Origin: Frateuria hangzhouensis | GTDB taxonomy: Bacteria > Pseudomonadota > Gammaproteobacteria > Xanthomonadales > Rhodanobacteraceae | Direction: 5' to 3' | Assembly (NCBI RefSeq): GCF_026410505.1 | Contig: NZ_JAPMIU010000005.1 | Location: 1-64,000, forward strand | DNA length: 64,000 nt | Shown: in pieces, positions 24,134 to 33,991 of the stretch | How the letters are laid out: each line of letters starts with the position of its first letter | How positions within the stretch are numbered: position 1 is the stretch's first letter | Notes under the pieces: generated by a model | Databases searched by the model: none | What the model was told of the DNA's origin: nothing | What the model saw: only the letters and a program-made list of their open reading frames with translations | Made by a program: the position numbers and the translations under genes

Positions 24134-25237
24134 ATGATCTTTGAAACCATCGCCAAGACGGGTCACGAAGAAGTCGTCTTCTGCCACAACCAGGAAGCCG
24201 GCCTGAAGGCCATCATCGCGATCCACAACACGGTGCTGGGCCCTGCGCTCGGCGGCCTGCGCATGTGGCCGTACAAGACCGAGCAGGACGCGGTCAACGA
24301 CGTGCTGCGCCTGTCGCGCGGCATGACCTACAAGAACGCCGTGGCCGGCCTGAACCTGGGCGGCGGCAAGGCGGTGATCATCGGTGACCCGTCGAAGGAC
24401 AAGTCCGAGGCGCTGTTCCGTGCGTTCGGCCGCTTCGTCAATTCGCTCGGTGGGCGCTACATCACCGCCGAGGACGTCGGCATCGACGTCAACGACATGG
24501 AATACGTGTTCCGCGAGACCGAGTACGTGACCGGCGTGCACCAGGTGCACGGCGGTTCGGGCGATCCCTCGCCGTTCACTGCCTACGGCACGCTGCAGGG
24601 CCTGATGGCCGCGCTGAACTTCAAGCACGGCAACGAGGACGTGGGCAAGTACAGCTACGCCGTGCAGGGCGCCGGCCACGTGGGCTCGGAGTTCATCAAG
24701 CTGCTGCGCGAGCAGGGCGCCAAGGTGTTCGTCACCGACATCAACAAGGATGCGGTGCAGCGCTGCGTGGACGAGCTGGGTTGCGAGGCGGTGGGGCTGG
24801 ACGAGATCTACGACGTCGACGCCGACGTGTACTCGCCGTGCGCGCTGGGCGGCACGGTCAACGAGCAGACCATCGACCGCATCAAGGCCAAGATCATCTG
24901 CGGCGCGGCCAACAACCAGCTGGCCACCGACGCGATCGGCGACGAGCTGAACAAGCGCGGCGTGCTGTACGCGCCGGACTACGCGGTCAACGCCGGCGGC
25001 GTGATGAACGTGTCGCTGGAGATCGACGGTTACAACCGTGAGCGCGCGATGCGCATGATGCGCACGATCTACTACAACCTGGGCCGGATCTTCGAGATCT
25101 CCAAGACGCAGAGCGTGCCGACCTACCGGGCGGCCGATCGCCTGGCCGAGGAGCGCATCGAGTCCATCGGCAAGATCAAGCTGCCGCACATGGGCAATGG
25201 CGGTACGCGCTTCCAGGGGCGCATGCGCGGGCAGTAA
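24134..25237 (+). CDS. ldh: Leucine dehydrogenase (Glu/Leu/Phe/Val family)
   Basis: 367 residues. The catalytic domain has GGLRMWPY and the glycine-rich GLNLGGGKAVIIGDP with the catalytic Lys. The Rossmann domain shows AVQGAGHVGSEFIKLL (GxGxxG) and an acidic residue at the end of beta-2 (VTDIN), consistent with NAD+ preference. It oxidatively deaminates leucine, valine and isoleucine to the 2-oxo acids, the entry step to the branched-chain catabolic genes downstream in this window. Length agrees with Bacillus leucine dehydrogenase (about 365). A strong terminator follows. Confidence 0.9.
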   Translation: MIFETIAKTGHEEVVFCHNQEAGLKAIIAIHNTVLGPALGGLRMWPYKTEQDAVNDVLRLSRGMTYKNAVAGLNLGGGKAVIIGDPSKDKSEALFRAFGRFVNSLGGRYITAEDVGIDVNDMEYVFRETEYVTGVHQVHGGSGDPSPFTAYGTLQGLMAALNFKHGNEDVGKYSYAVQGAGHVGSEFIKLLREQGAKVFVTDINKDAVQRCVDELGCEAVGLDEIYDVDADVYSPCALGGTVNEQTIDRIKAKIICGAANNQLATDAIGDELNKRGVLYAPDYAVNAGGVMNVSLEIDGYNRERAMRMMRTIYYNLGRIFEISKTQSVPTYRAADRLAEERIESIGKIKLPHMGNGGTRFQGRMRGQ

Positions 25238-25256
25238 GCCTCCCGTTGCAGAACTG

Positions 25257-25284
25257 GAAAAAGCCGCCCTTGGGCGGCTTTTTC
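25257..25284 (+). terminator. Rho-independent terminator after leucine dehydrogenase
   Basis: aaaaagccgcccttgggcggctttttc: a 9-bp GC stem with a short loop, followed by T5. The A-run on the other side would also let it work on the minus strand. Confidence 0.9.
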
Positions 25285-25294
25285 TTTGCTTTAG

Positions 25295-25391
25295 CCCCTC
25301 TCCCTCCGGGAGAGTGTTCGTTATCGCCGGAACATCCCGCTACGCCCGAACCCTCACCCGCCCTGCGGGCACCCTCTCCCGGAGGGAGAGG
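25295..25391. repeat. CCCTCTCCC-GGGAGAGGG palindromic repeat
   Basis: cctctccctccgggagag near 25297 and accctctcccggagggagaggg ending at 25391 bracket a cgccctgcgggca hairpin. Same family as insert 2 in icmF and the copy at 53160-53311. Confidence 0.75.
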
Positions 25392-25471
25392 GATTCGGCG
25401 AGCTTGAGGCCTCATCGGCCGCCTCACATCTGTGCGCTAAAATCGAAATCCACACCCAAGGAGTCCCACGG

Positions 25472-26629
25472 ATGCGCCCGTTCCCGCTCGGAGAAGACAT
25501 CGACCTGCTGCGCGAAAGCGTTCACGCCTTCGCGGAGAAGGAGATCGCCCCGCGCGCCGACCGCATCGACCGCGAGAACGCCTTTCCGGAGGACCTCTGG
25601 CTGAAGTTCGGCGAGATGGGCCTGCTCGGCATGACCATCCCGACCGAGTACGGCGGCACCGGCATGGGCTTCCTGGCGCACATGGTGGCGATGGAGGAAA
25701 TCTCCCGCGCCTCCGGTTCGGTCGGCCTCTCCTACGGCGCGCACTCCAACCTGTGCGTGCAGAACATCTTCCACAACGGCAACGAGGAGCAGCGCCGCAA
25801 GTACATCCCCAAGCTGTGCTCGGGCGAGTACGTGGGCGCGCTGGCGATGAGCGAGCCGGGCGCCGGCTCGGACGTGGTCGGCTCGATGAGCTGCAAGGCC
25901 GAGCTCAAGGGCGATGTGTGGGTGGCCAACGGCTCGAAGATGTGGATCACCAACGGCCCCGACGCCGACGTGCTGCTGGTCTACATGCGCACCGCGCCGC
26001 GCCCGGCCGGCAGCCGCTGCATGACCGCCTTCATCGTCGAGAAGGGCATGAAGGGTTTCTCCACGGCGCAGAAGCTGGACAAGCTCGGCATGCGTGGATC
26101 CAACACCTGCGAGCTGGTGTTCGACAACTGCGAGATCCCGGCCGAAAACATCGTCGGCGAGGTCAACGAAGGCGTGCGCGTGCTGATGAGCGGCCTGGAC
26201 ACCGAGCGCCTGGTGCTTTCCGGCGGCCCGCTGGGCCTGATGCAGGCGGCGCTGGATCTCACACTGCCCTACGTGCGCGAGCGCAAGCAGTTCAACGCGC
26301 CGATCGGCACCTTCGAGATCATGCAGGCCAAAGTCGCCGACATGTACACCGCGCTGCAGAGCTCGCGCGGCTTTGCCTACATGGTGGCGCAGCAGTTCGA
26401 CAACGGGGTCAAGTCGCGCATCGATCCAGCCGCGTGCCTGCTCAATGCCTCGGTCAACGCGGTGCAGGTGGCGCTGGAGGCGATCCAGTCGCTCGGCGGC
26501 AACGGCTACATCAACGAGTTCCCGGCCGGCCGGTTGCTGCGCGACGCCAAGCTGTACGAGATCGGCGCCGGTACCAACGAGATCCGGCGCATGCTGATCG
26601 GGCGCGAGTTGTTCCACGGCAAGGCGTAA
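25472..26629 (+). CDS. ivd: Isovaleryl-CoA dehydrogenase
   Basis: 385 residues, full-length acyl-CoA dehydrogenase: N-terminal helical domain, beta domain with [13 protein letters not shown] and WITNG, and C-terminal helical domain with [19 protein letters not shown]. The catalytic Glu sits at about residue 245 in [19 protein letters not shown], the position used by isovaleryl-CoA dehydrogenases and not by most other family members, which decides the substrate call. FAD-dependent; oxidises isovaleryl-CoA to 3-methylcrotonyl-CoA and passes electrons to ETF. It follows leucine dehydrogenase but has its own ribosome site (AAGGAG) after a terminator. Confidence 0.92.
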   Translation: MRPFPLGEDIDLLRESVHAFAEKEIAPRADRIDRENAFPEDLWLKFGEMGLLGMTIPTEYGGTGMGFLAHMVAMEEISRASGSVGLSYGAHSNLCVQNIFHNGNEEQRRKYIPKLCSGEYVGALAMSEPGAGSDVVGSMSCKAELKGDVWVANGSKMWITNGPDADVLLVYMRTAPRPAGSRCMTAFIVEKGMKGFSTAQKLDKLGMRGSNTCELVFDNCEIPAENIVGEVNEGVRVLMSGLDTERLVLSGGPLGLMQAALDLTLPYVRERKQFNAPIGTFEIMQAKVADMYTALQSSRGFAYMVAQQFDNGVKSRIDPAACLLNASVNAVQVALEAIQSLGGNGYINEFPAGRLLRDAKLYEIGAGTNEIRRMLIGRELFHGKA

Positions 26630-26637
26630 ATGCCTTC

Positions 26638-26697
26638 GTAGGGTGGGCTTCAGCCCACCGCCACGCACCCGTAGGGTGGGCTGAAGCCCACCCTACG
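26638..26697. repeat. REP doublet, GTAGGGTGGGCTTCAG family
   Basis: cgtagggtgggcttcagcccacc paired with ggtgggctgaagcccaccctacgg, between the convergent ends of ivd and the autotransporter. Further copies lie at 30934, 33595, 37017, 37163, 44519, 44867, 58477 and 63722. Confidence 0.9.
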
Positions 26698-26702
26698 GTT
26701 CG

Positions 26703-29537
26703 CTAGAAGGACAAGCGGTACGCGAGCGTCGCCATGCTGCCTTGCTCGCGCTGGGCGAAGCGGTGGTCGACGCCGAACGACAAGCCCGCCCGCGGTGTCA
26801 TCGCCCAGTCCAGCGTCATGCCGGCCACGCCGCCGTAGCGCGACAGGCCGATGCCGCCCAGCGGTGCCCACTGGTCGATGCCGGTGAAGCTCGCTTCGAA
26901 CACCTCGCCGCGCACCGCAAACGCATGCTGCCAGGCCAGGTGGCCCTGCAGATCCAGGCTGCCGCCGCCGGCGAGGTTCCAGTGCCGTGCCGCGCGCAGG
27001 CCCAGCCCGGCTTGCCAGCGTTCGATCGTGCGCGCGTCGGTTTTCAGGCCGAAGCCCCAGGCGCCGGCCTCGTCGAACCCGCTGTTGCCGATGCGCGCGT
27101 ATTGCAGGTTGGCGTAGGGCGTCAGCGTCAACCGCCCGAGCGTGGCGTGGTAGCCGCTCTCGCCGTAGGCGACCTCGTAGCGGCCGCGGCTGTCGCTGGC
27201 TACACCGGCGAACGCAGGGCCGAGTTGCAGATGACGGCGCATGGTTTCGCGGTAGTTGCCCATGCCCACGCGACCCATCAGGTAGCTGTTGCCGCGCACC
27301 AGGCCGCCGTAGAGCATGCCCTCGACCGCGTGGCTGCGACCCTGGTCGGCGCTTTCAGCCAGGCGGCCCAGGCCGCGCGACTGCGCCAGCGCGAAGCCGG
27401 CCACGCCGTTGCTGCCGATCCGCATGTCCTGCCCGACCAGCGTGCCGCTGAGATCCACGCCGACATCGGCGTAACCGTTGCGCACCATGCCGCCGTGGTA
27501 GCCCAGGTTCTGCGCCCAGCCGCCGGTCGCGTTGCTGTCGAGCAGGAGGTCGAAGCGGTCGGACAACGCGCGCGTGCCCGCGTCGATCGCCTCGAAGGTC
27601 ATCGCCGCGCTGGCCGCGTGCAACTGGCCGGACAGGCTTTCCAGCGAACGCTCGGCGGCGGTCAGGGTCGGCGTGCGCTGCAGGCTGGCCGCGCCGGTCA
27701 CGAAGCCGCTGGCCACCGCGGCGCTGCCGGCCGTCGCGCCGGTGCCGAGCCGCACGTTGAGCTGGTCGAACGCGCCCTGCACCCGCTCGGCCGCGCCGGA
27801 TGAGGCGGCCGTGTAGCTCATGCCCGTCACCGCGGTGACGTTCACCTGCTGCACGTTCAACCAGGCGTTGTTGGCGTCGTACTCGAGCGTGGCGTCGAGA
27901 AATACATTGGCCGCCGTGTCCAGGCTGGCAAAGGTGCCGGTAAGGCCGCCGCCGGCGGTCAGCACGTCGGTGTGCGCGCTGATCACGTAGCCGTCCGTGA
28001 CCCCGTTGACGTAGAGGCTGCCGCCGTTGAGCGTGGCGTGCCCGGTCACACCCAGGTGGGTGCCCAGTTCCACGCTGAGCCGGCCGGTGGCGCCTTGTAC
28101 GTAGTCCCCCTGGATCAGGGTCATCTTCTTCTGGATGACCACGGTCCCGTTGTTTTCCAGGTAGCTGGGGCCAAAAACAAACGGAACGAGCGTGGCGCCA
28201 GCCGCGACCACCGCCGGCCCATCGATGCCATTGTCCGTTTTGAGCGTGCCTTCGGCGACGGTCGTCAGGCCGGTGTAGCGGGCGTGCCCGTGCAACACCA
28301 GCGTGCCGGTACCGGTCTTGGTAAGCCCGCCCGCGCCGCTGATCTCGTTGCCCCAGGTCGAGGTGATGTCGTCGAAATCGACCGTCACGTCGCCCCAGTC
28401 GAATTTCGCCGGGCCATTGACCGCCTTGCCGACGTTGAGCATGCCGTAGCCGAACACGCTATCGGGACCCGGCGTGCCCAGGTCGTCGGCAGTGCCCAGC
28501 AGCGTCTGGCGTACCAGGTCGTTGTTGAAATAGGGGTAGGCCTGCCACACCAGCGCCGCGGCGCCGGACACCTGCGGCGCGGCGAAGGAGGTGCCGCCGA
28601 CGATCCAGTAGTCCTCTTTGGGGTTGCCGGTCGGGTAGTCCTTGTCCGTCACGATGACGTCGCCGGGCGCGGTCAGGCAATAGTCCTTCGCCTTGCCGCA
28701 AGCGTTGGAATAATCCGCCAGTTTGGTCTCGCCCGCATCGGCGCTGATGCTGTCGGCCGCCACCGCCACCAGCCAGCCGCGCTCCAGCTGCGGCGCCAGG
28801 TTGGGCAGTGCGGCGATGTCGCTGGGGTCGGCGGCCGCCTCGTTGCCGGCGGCGAAGACGACCAGCCCGTCGTGGTTGATCACGAAGTCGTCGTAGGCCT
28901 GGGCGAAGGCCTGGTTGATGCTGTCGTCGTCGGTATCCCAGTAGATGCCGCCCCAGGAATTGTTCTGGATGCGCACGCCGGCGGCGATCAGGTCCGGGTT
29001 GAGGTACTGGCCGAAGAAATCCGCGTCCGAAGCGCCCACTTCGTTGCCCTGGCCAGTGCCGTCGTCATCGGGTTCCTCGTCGGCGATGATCCGCGCGGAG
29101 ACCAGCGTGGCGCCCGGCGCGATGCCGCCGGGGAAGTCCCCGACGGGCTCGCCCGCGGCGATCTGCGAGACCCAGGTGCCATGGCCGACCACGTCGTCGA
29201 CGGCGGTGTCGTTCGCCTCGGGATCGAGGTAGATCAGTTCCTGGCTGACCCGGCCGGTGAGGCTGGGATGGTTGCGCATCACGCCGCTGTCGACGATGCC
29301 GATGGTGACGCCAGCGCCGGTGTAGCCCTGGTGGTGCGCCGCATAGGTGTGGGTCAGCGCCAGCTGCGAATCCAGCGGCGGTTGCGGGGTTGGCGCCGGC
29401 GGTGCCGTGGGCGTGCTCGGCGGCGGGCTGGGCCGCACGTTGCCGCCACCACCACCACCGCCACCGCAGGCGCTCAGGCCCAGCGCAACAAGAATCCCGA
29501 ACGCCACGTCCCGACGGCGCAATACCTGCGTATGCAT
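26703..29537 (-). CDS. Lipoprotein autotransporter serine protease (subtilase, NalP/SphB1-like)
   Basis: 944 residues from the ATG at 29537. The signal sequence ends in a lipobox (LVALGLSAC, Cys24), followed by a Gly run and a Pro/Thr spacer. The S8 subtilisin domain (60-400) has the triad Asp83 (GIVDSGVM), His119 (GHGTWVS) and Ser317 (GGTSFAAPQVSG). An autotransporter repeat region (GLTKTGTGTLVLHG, TTVAEGTLKTDNG) leads into the C-terminal beta-barrel (about 680-944), ending in the outer-membrane Phe (YRLSF). Surface-tethered subtilases of this build (NalP, SphB1) process other secreted proteins. Single gene, convergent with ivd. Confidence 0.92.
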   Translation of the reverse strand: MHTQVLRRRDVAFGILVALGLSACGGGGGGGGNVRPSPPPSTPTAPPAPTPQPPLDSQLALTHTYAAHHQGYTGAGVTIGIVDSGVMRNHPSLTGRVSQELIYLDPEANDTAVDDVVGHGTWVSQIAAGEPVGDFPGGIAPGATLVSARIIADEEPDDDGTGQGNEVGASDADFFGQYLNPDLIAAGVRIQNNSWGGIYWDTDDDSINQAFAQAYDDFVINHDGLVVFAAGNEAAADPSDIAALPNLAPQLERGWLVAVAADSISADAGETKLADYSNACGKAKDYCLTAPGDVIVTDKDYPTGNPKEDYWIVGGTSFAAPQVSGAAALVWQAYPYFNNDLVRQTLLGTADDLGTPGPDSVFGYGMLNVGKAVNGPAKFDWGDVTVDFDDITSTWGNEISGAGGLTKTGTGTLVLHGHARYTGLTTVAEGTLKTDNGIDGPAVVAAGATLVPFVFGPSYLENNGTVVIQKKMTLIQGDYVQGATGRLSVELGTHLGVTGHATLNGGSLYVNGVTDGYVISAHTDVLTAGGGLTGTFASLDTAANVFLDATLEYDANNAWLNVQQVNVTAVTGMSYTAASSGAAERVQGAFDQLNVRLGTGATAGSAAVASGFVTGAASLQRTPTLTAAERSLESLSGQLHAASAAMTFEAIDAGTRALSDRFDLLLDSNATGGWAQNLGYHGGMVRNGYADVGVDLSGTLVGQDMRIGSNGVAGFALAQSRGLGRLAESADQGRSHAVEGMLYGGLVRGNSYLMGRVGMGNYRETMRRHLQLGPAFAGVASDSRGRYEVAYGESGYHATLGRLTLTPYANLQYARIGNSGFDEAGAWGFGLKTDARTIERWQAGLGLRAARHWNLAGGGSLDLQGHLAWQHAFAVRGEVFEASFTGIDQWAPLGGIGLSRYGGVAGMTLDWAMTPRAGLSFGVDHRFAQREQGSMATLAYRLSF

Positions 29538-29749
29538 GCTCCTGCTCTCCCCACGCTGCCCCCGCGAGCCCCCCGCGCGATCGCGCGAACGCCTGCCCGC
29601 CACGGCAGCCAGTTTCCCACAACGACAAGCGCCTGAAGCGTGCACGATGCCGCGCGGGCCGCGGTTTGCCGCACTGCCGCATCGGCTGCGATAATGGGCA
29701 ATCGTCCACGGCGCGCCGGGCGCGCCCCAAGCCTCGCGGAGAATTCCCC

Positions 29750-30928
29750 ATGTCCGACGTCGTCATTGCCGGCGCCAAGCGCACCGCCATCGGCTCTTTC
29801 CTTGGCCAGTTCACCGGCGTGCCCACGCCCACGCTCGGCGCGGCCGCCATCCGTGCGGCGCTGGAGCAGTCCGGCGTGGCGCCGGCCGACGTCGGCGAGG
29901 TGATCATGGGCTGCGTGCTGCCGGCCAATCTCGGCCAGGCGCCGGCGCGCCAGGCCTCGCTCGCCGCCGGCCTGCCGGTCGCCACCGGTTGCACCACCAT
30001 CAACAAGGTGTGCGGCTCGGGCATGAAGGCCATCATGCTGGCCCACGACCTGATCAAGGCCGGCTCGGCCGCCGTGGTCGTTGCCGGCGGCATGGAGTCG
30101 ATGACCAATGCCCCGCACATGGTCGCCGCCCGCACCGGCATCCGCTACGGCGACGGCCAACTGGTCGACCACATGGCCCACGACGGCCTGACCAATCCCT
30201 ATGACGGCAAGGCGATGGGCGTATTCGGCGAGCTGTGCGCCGACAAGTACCAGTTCAGCCGCGAGGAGCAGGACGCCTTTGCGATCGAGTCGGTCAAGCG
30301 CGCGCAGGCGGCGCAGGCCTCCGGCGCGTTCGCCGACGAGATCGTCCCGGTGACGGTCAAGGGTCGCAAGGGCGACACCGTGGTCGATACCGACGAGCAG
30401 CCCGGCCGCTCGGACATCAACAAGATCCCGACCCTGAAGCCCGCCTTCCGCAAGGAAAACGGCACCATCACCGCAGCCAGCTCTTCCAGCATTTCCGACG
30501 GCGCCGCCGCGGTGGTGCTGCTGTCGGCCGACGACGCCAAGGTGCGAGGGCTCACTCCGCTGGCGCGCATCGTGGCGCACGCGACCAACTCGCAGGAGCC
30601 GGAATGGTTCACCACCGCGCCGATCGGTGCGATCCAGAAGGTGCTGGACAAGGCCGGCTGGAAGGTCGACGACGTGGATCTGTTCGAGGTCAACGAGGCC
30701 TTCGCGGTGGTCGCCATGGCGCCGATGCGCGAGCTGGGCGTGCCGCACGACAAGCTCAACGTCAACGGCGGCGCGACCGCGCTCGGCCATCCGATCGGCG
30801 CCAGCGGCGCCCGCCTGGTGGTCACCCTGCTCAACGCCCTGAAGACCCGCGGCGGCAAGCGCGGCGTGGCGGCGCTGTGCATCGGTGGCGGCGAAGCGAC
30901 CGCCATCGCGGTGGAACGACTCGATTAA
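29750..30928 (+). CDS. Acetyl-CoA C-acetyltransferase (thiolase)
   Basis: 392 residues, typical thiolase length. Active-site Cys88 in INKVCGSGMKA, the GHPIGASGAR His motif near residue 348 and the C-terminal CIGGGEATA Cys are all present. It interconverts two acetyl-CoA and acetoacetyl-CoA; in this neighbourhood it would finish leucine and fatty-acid degradation by cleaving acetoacetyl-CoA, although a biosynthetic role (PhaA) cannot be excluded. The start at 29750 was chosen over the longer upstream frame, which is antisense to the autotransporter signal region. Confidence 0.9.
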   Translation: MSDVVIAGAKRTAIGSFLGQFTGVPTPTLGAAAIRAALEQSGVAPADVGEVIMGCVLPANLGQAPARQASLAAGLPVATGCTTINKVCGSGMKAIMLAHDLIKAGSAAVVVAGGMESMTNAPHMVAARTGIRYGDGQLVDHMAHDGLTNPYDGKAMGVFGELCADKYQFSREEQDAFAIESVKRAQAAQASGAFADEIVPVTVKGRKGDTVVDTDEQPGRSDINKIPTLKPAFRKENGTITAASSSSISDGAAAVVLLSADDAKVRGLTPLARIVAHATNSQEPEWFTTAPIGAIQKVLDKAGWKVDDVDLFEVNEAFAVVAMAPMRELGVPHDKLNVNGGATALGHPIGASGARLVVTLLNALKTRGGKRGVAALCIGGGEATAIAVERLD

Positions 30929-30933
30929 ACCGC

Positions 30934-30992
30934 ACGGCGGGCTTCAGCCCGCCATGCGTGGCGAGAGTGGTGGGCTGAAGCCCACCCTACTC
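30934..30992. repeat. REP doublet, GGGCTTCAGCCC family
   Basis: cggcgggcttcagcccgcc paired with ggtgggctgaagcccaccctac, directly after the thiolase stop. The remaining 170 bases to 31163 are AT-richer and probably carry the promoter of the lipoprotein gene. Confidence 0.8.
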
Positions 30993-31163
30993 GCGAGGGA
31001 TTGGCCGCCAATCGTCACCTTCTGTCGACGAAACGAATGAAAGCCTGTTAACTGCCTTTTTAATATGTACTGAAGGGCAGTTGGTAAAACATATGGCGCG
31101 TCTACGGCGAAAGCGCTATTAATACGCGGCCAAAACGGCATTCCACGGCAAAGGAGATCCACC

Positions 31164-31577
31164 ATGAAGTTGACGCGTACCCTACTCGCCTCCGCGCTCG
31201 TCGCGCTGCTGGCGGCTTGCAGCAACGGCGCGCAGGATTCCGCGCAGGACGCCCAGCAGTCGGCCGACCAGGCTCAGCAGTCCGCTGACCAGGCTCAGCA
31301 GGCTGCGGCGCAGACCGGCACCCCGGCTGCCGACCAGGCCGCCCAGCAGGCCACCACCGCTGCCAACGCCGCCGGCATGGCTGCCGACCAGGCCCAGCAG
31401 GCCGCTACCGCGGCTTCGGCCGCCGCCCCGGCCAACAACGACATGTCCGACAACGCCATGTCGCAGGCCAAGGATGCCGCCGACAATGCGTCCGACCAGG
31501 CCGACAAGGCTGCCGACGCGGCCAAGGACGCTGCGGACAATGCCAAGGATGCCAACGACGACCAGAACGATCACTGA
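31164..31577 (+). CDS. Ala/Gln/Asp-rich small lipoprotein
   Basis: 137 residues. Lipobox LVALLAAC gives a lipidated Cys at about 19. The mature part is almost wholly low complexity: repeated QSADQAQQ and AADQAQQAAT units, then DAADNASDQADKAADAAKD, predicted to form a long alpha-helix or coiled coil much as Lpp-like proteins do. It is highly acidic at the C-terminus and has no aromatic residues. A good ribosome site (AAGGAG) and a strong terminator suggest a single, well-expressed gene. Function unknown; envelope spacing or stress roles are possible. Confidence 0.8.
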   Translation: MKLTRTLLASALVALLAACSNGAQDSAQDAQQSADQAQQSADQAQQAAAQTGTPAADQAAQQATTAANAAGMAADQAQQAATAASAAAPANNDMSDNAMSQAKDAADNASDQADKAADAAKDAADNAKDANDDQNDH

Positions 31578-31598
31578 TCCTTCAGTTCGTTCGATCGG

Positions 31599-31629
31599 AA
31601 AAACCGGCCGCTTGCGGCCGGTTTTTTTT
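31599..31629 (+). terminator. Rho-independent terminator after the small lipoprotein
   Basis: aaaccggccgcttgcggccggttttttt: a 9-bp stem with a 4-base loop followed by T8. Confidence 0.93.
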
Positions 31630-31661
31630 AGCTTTCGGCTCGACGCCCATGGATCTTGGTC

Positions 31662-31734
31662 TCTAGGAGCGCACCTGTGCGCGACCGCCATGCCTGATCG
31701 GTACCACGCGGTCGCACAGGTGCGCCTCTACGAG
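31662..31734. repeat. REP doublet, TAGGAGCGCA family
   Basis: ctctaggagcgcacctgtgcgcgacc paired with ggtcgcacaggtgcgcctctacgag; same family as the triplet at 1164-1388. The rest of the 360-base gap to 31939 shows no gene. Confidence 0.85.
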
Positions 31735-31939
31735 CGAAACCGGCGAAAACCCTTTTCGACGATTGGCATACAGGGCAAAAACCCCGCCCGCTGGTACGCG
31801 CGTACAAGGGCGGTGAAAGCGCGAAGCGTGATCGGCGGTTATCATCCTTCGTTTGGCTGGCGCGGACATGGGTTCTGGCCGCGGCCACGGATGACAAACC
31901 GCCCGCGGGCGGCCAGACGCTGACGGTGAGTTTTCGCCC

Positions 31940-33547
31940 ATGAGCATGATTGCCTCGCAGATCGATCCCCGTTCTCCCGATTTCCAGGCCTCCAGCGCCG
32001 CGTTGCGCGTGCAGGTCGACGACCTCAAGGCGCAACTTGCACGCACCGCCGAAGGCGGCGGCGCCAAGGCGCGCGACAAGCACGTCGCACGCGGCAAGTT
32101 GCTGCCGCGCGAGCGCATCCGCGCGCTGCTCGATCCCGGCTCGCCATTCCTGGAACTGTCGCCGCTGGCTGCGCACGGCATGTACGACGACGCCGCGCCG
32201 GCGGCCGGCATCATCACCGGCATCGGGCGCGTCAACGGCACCGAGGTGGTGGTGGTCGCCAACGATGCCACCGTCAAGGGCGGCACGTATTTCCCGATGA
32301 CGGTGAAAAAGCACCTGCGCGCGCAGGAAGTGGCGCTGGAGAACCGCCTGCCCTGCATCTACCTGGTCGACTCCGGCGGCGCGTTCCTGCCGCTGCAGGA
32401 CGAGGTGTTTCCGGACAAGGAGCATTTCGGCCGCATCTTCTACAACCAGGCGCGCATGTCGGCGCTCAACATCCCGCAGATCGCCGTGGTGATGGGTAGC
32501 TGCACCGCCGGCGGCGCCTACGTGCCGGCGATGAGCGACGAGACCATCATCGTGCGCGAGCAGGGCACCATCTTCCTGGGCGGCCCGCCGCTAGTGAAAG
32601 CGGCCACCGGCGAGGTGGTCGATGCCGAGACGCTGGGCGGCGCGGACGTCCATACGTCGATCTCCGGCGTGGCCGACCATTTCGCCGAGAACGACGCGCA
32701 CGCGCTAGCCATCGCGCGCGACGTGGTGGCCAGCCTGAACCGTCGCAAGGACATGCCGCTGGCGCTCCAGCCTCCGGTCGAGCCCCGATACGCGGCCGAG
32801 GAACTGTACGGCGTGATCCCGCAGGACACGCGCCGGCCGTTCGACATCCGCGAGGTGATCGCGCGCATCGTCGACGGCTCGGAGTTCCACGAATTCAAGG
32901 CGCGCTACGGCAAGACCCTGGTAACCGGCTTCGCGCACATCCACGGCTACCCGGTGGGCATCATCGCCAACAACGGCATCCTGTTCGCCGAAAGCGCGCT
33001 CAAGGGCGCGCACTTCATCGAACTGTGCAACCAGCGCAACGTGCCGCTGGTGTTTTTGCAGAACATCACCGGCTTCATGGTCGGCAAGAAGTACGAGCAG
33101 GCCGGCATCGCCAAGGACGGCGCCAAGATGGTCACCGCCGTGGCCTGTTCGCACGTGCCCAAGTTCACCGTGGTGATCGGCGGCAGCTTCGGCGCCGGCA
33201 ACTACGCCATGTGCGGTCGCGCCTACGGCGCGCGCTTCCTGTGGATGTGGCCCAACGCGCGCATCTCCGTGATGGGCGGCGAACAGGCCGCCAGCGTGCT
33301 CGCCACGGTCAAGCGCGACGGTCTGGAAGCCGCGGGCAAGGCGTGGAGCGCGGAGGACGAGGACGCCTTCAAGGCGCCGATCCGTGAGCAGTACGAACGC
33401 CAGGGCCATCCCTATTACGCCAGCGCGCGGCTGTGGGACGACGGCATCATCGATCCGGCCGACACCCGCCGCGTGCTGGGCCTGGCCATCTCCGCCTCGA
33501 TGAACGCGCCGATCGAGCCGCAACGCTACGGCGTGTTCCGCATGTAA
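31940..33547 (+). CDS. mccB: Methylcrotonoyl-CoA carboxylase, carboxyltransferase (beta) subunit
   Basis: 535 residues with the two crotonase-like halves of acyl-CoA carboxyltransferases: N-terminal half with [14 protein letters not shown] and [19 protein letters not shown], and C-terminal half with [20 protein letters not shown] and [26 protein letters not shown]- and KYEQAGI-type signatures match methylcrotonyl-CoA rather than propionyl-CoA carboxylases. It transfers CO2 from biotin to 3-methylcrotonyl-CoA, the step after isovaleryl-CoA dehydrogenase. The biotin-carrying alpha subunit, normally adjacent in liu clusters, is not in this window, and the next gene belongs to feo. Confidence 0.92.
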   Translation: MSMIASQIDPRSPDFQASSAALRVQVDDLKAQLARTAEGGGAKARDKHVARGKLLPRERIRALLDPGSPFLELSPLAAHGMYDDAAPAAGIITGIGRVNGTEVVVVANDATVKGGTYFPMTVKKHLRAQEVALENRLPCIYLVDSGGAFLPLQDEVFPDKEHFGRIFYNQARMSALNIPQIAVVMGSCTAGGAYVPAMSDETIIVREQGTIFLGGPPLVKAATGEVVDAETLGGADVHTSISGVADHFAENDAHALAIARDVVASLNRRKDMPLALQPPVEPRYAAEELYGVIPQDTRRPFDIREVIARIVDGSEFHEFKARYGKTLVTGFAHIHGYPVGIIANNGILFAESALKGAHFIELCNQRNVPLVFLQNITGFMVGKKYEQAGIAKDGAKMVTAVACSHVPKFTVVIGGSFGAGNYAMCGRAYGARFLWMWPNARISVMGGEQAASVLATVKRDGLEAAGKAWSAEDEDAFKAPIREQYERQGHPYYASARLWDDGIIDPADTRRVLGLAISASMNAPIEPQRYGVFRM

Positions 33548-33594
33548 CGTGGACAGCGGCGCTTAGGGAACATCGCCAGCAACCACGGTGCCCG

Positions 33595-33660
33595 GAGGGT
33601 GGGCTTCAGCCCACCAGCCCCTTCGCGGAGGTGCATGGTGGGCTGAAGCCCACCCTACGG
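33595..33660. repeat. REP doublet, AGGGTGGGCTTCAG family
   Basis: ggagggtgggcttcagcccacc paired with ggtgggctgaagcccaccctacgg, between the convergent mccB and feo operon ends. Confidence 0.9.
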
Positions 33661-33691
33661 CCCGCTAGGGACTGCTAGGCAATGGCGAGGC

Positions 33692-33991
33692 TCAGGGACG
33701 CGGACGGAATTTGAGCGGCACTGCGTCCGACATGGGCGACACCGGCGCGCAGCCGCCGCAGCTGTTGCAGCCATCGCCACTGCCGCAGCCCCCGCTCTTC
33801 GCCTCGGCCGGCTGCAGCCATCGCCCCAGGCGACGCACGATCGCGCCGCGGGCGGGACGATCCAGTGCGGCCGAGAGCCGCGACTGCATGCGCTTGGCCG
33901 TCTGCGGCAGCAGCTTGCGAAACGCCGCGAGCAGGCTCGCCAGCAACACCAGTGCAAGCACCACCGCCTGGATGATCGCGAACGTGGTCAC
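33692..33991 (-). CDS. Small Cys-rich protein at the feoC position
   Basis: 99 residues from a GTG at 33991 that overlaps the feoB stop as GTGA, so it is translationally coupled. An N-terminal TM helix (about 4-26, IIQAVVLALVLLASLLAAF) is followed by a basic segment and a Cys/Gly-rich stretch (SGGCGSGDGCNSCGGCAP). It occupies the place of FeoC but lacks its winged-helix fold. Similar proteins downstream of feoB in xanthomonads are annotated as DUF6587, an assignment I make from memory. The Cys cluster could bind iron or an Fe-S cluster near the transporter. Confidence 0.75.
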   Translation of the reverse strand: MTTFAIIQAVVLALVLLASLLAAFRKLLPQTAKRMQSRLSAALDRPARGAIVRRLGRWLQPAEAKSGGCGSGDGCNSCGGCAPVSPMSDAVPLKFRPRP

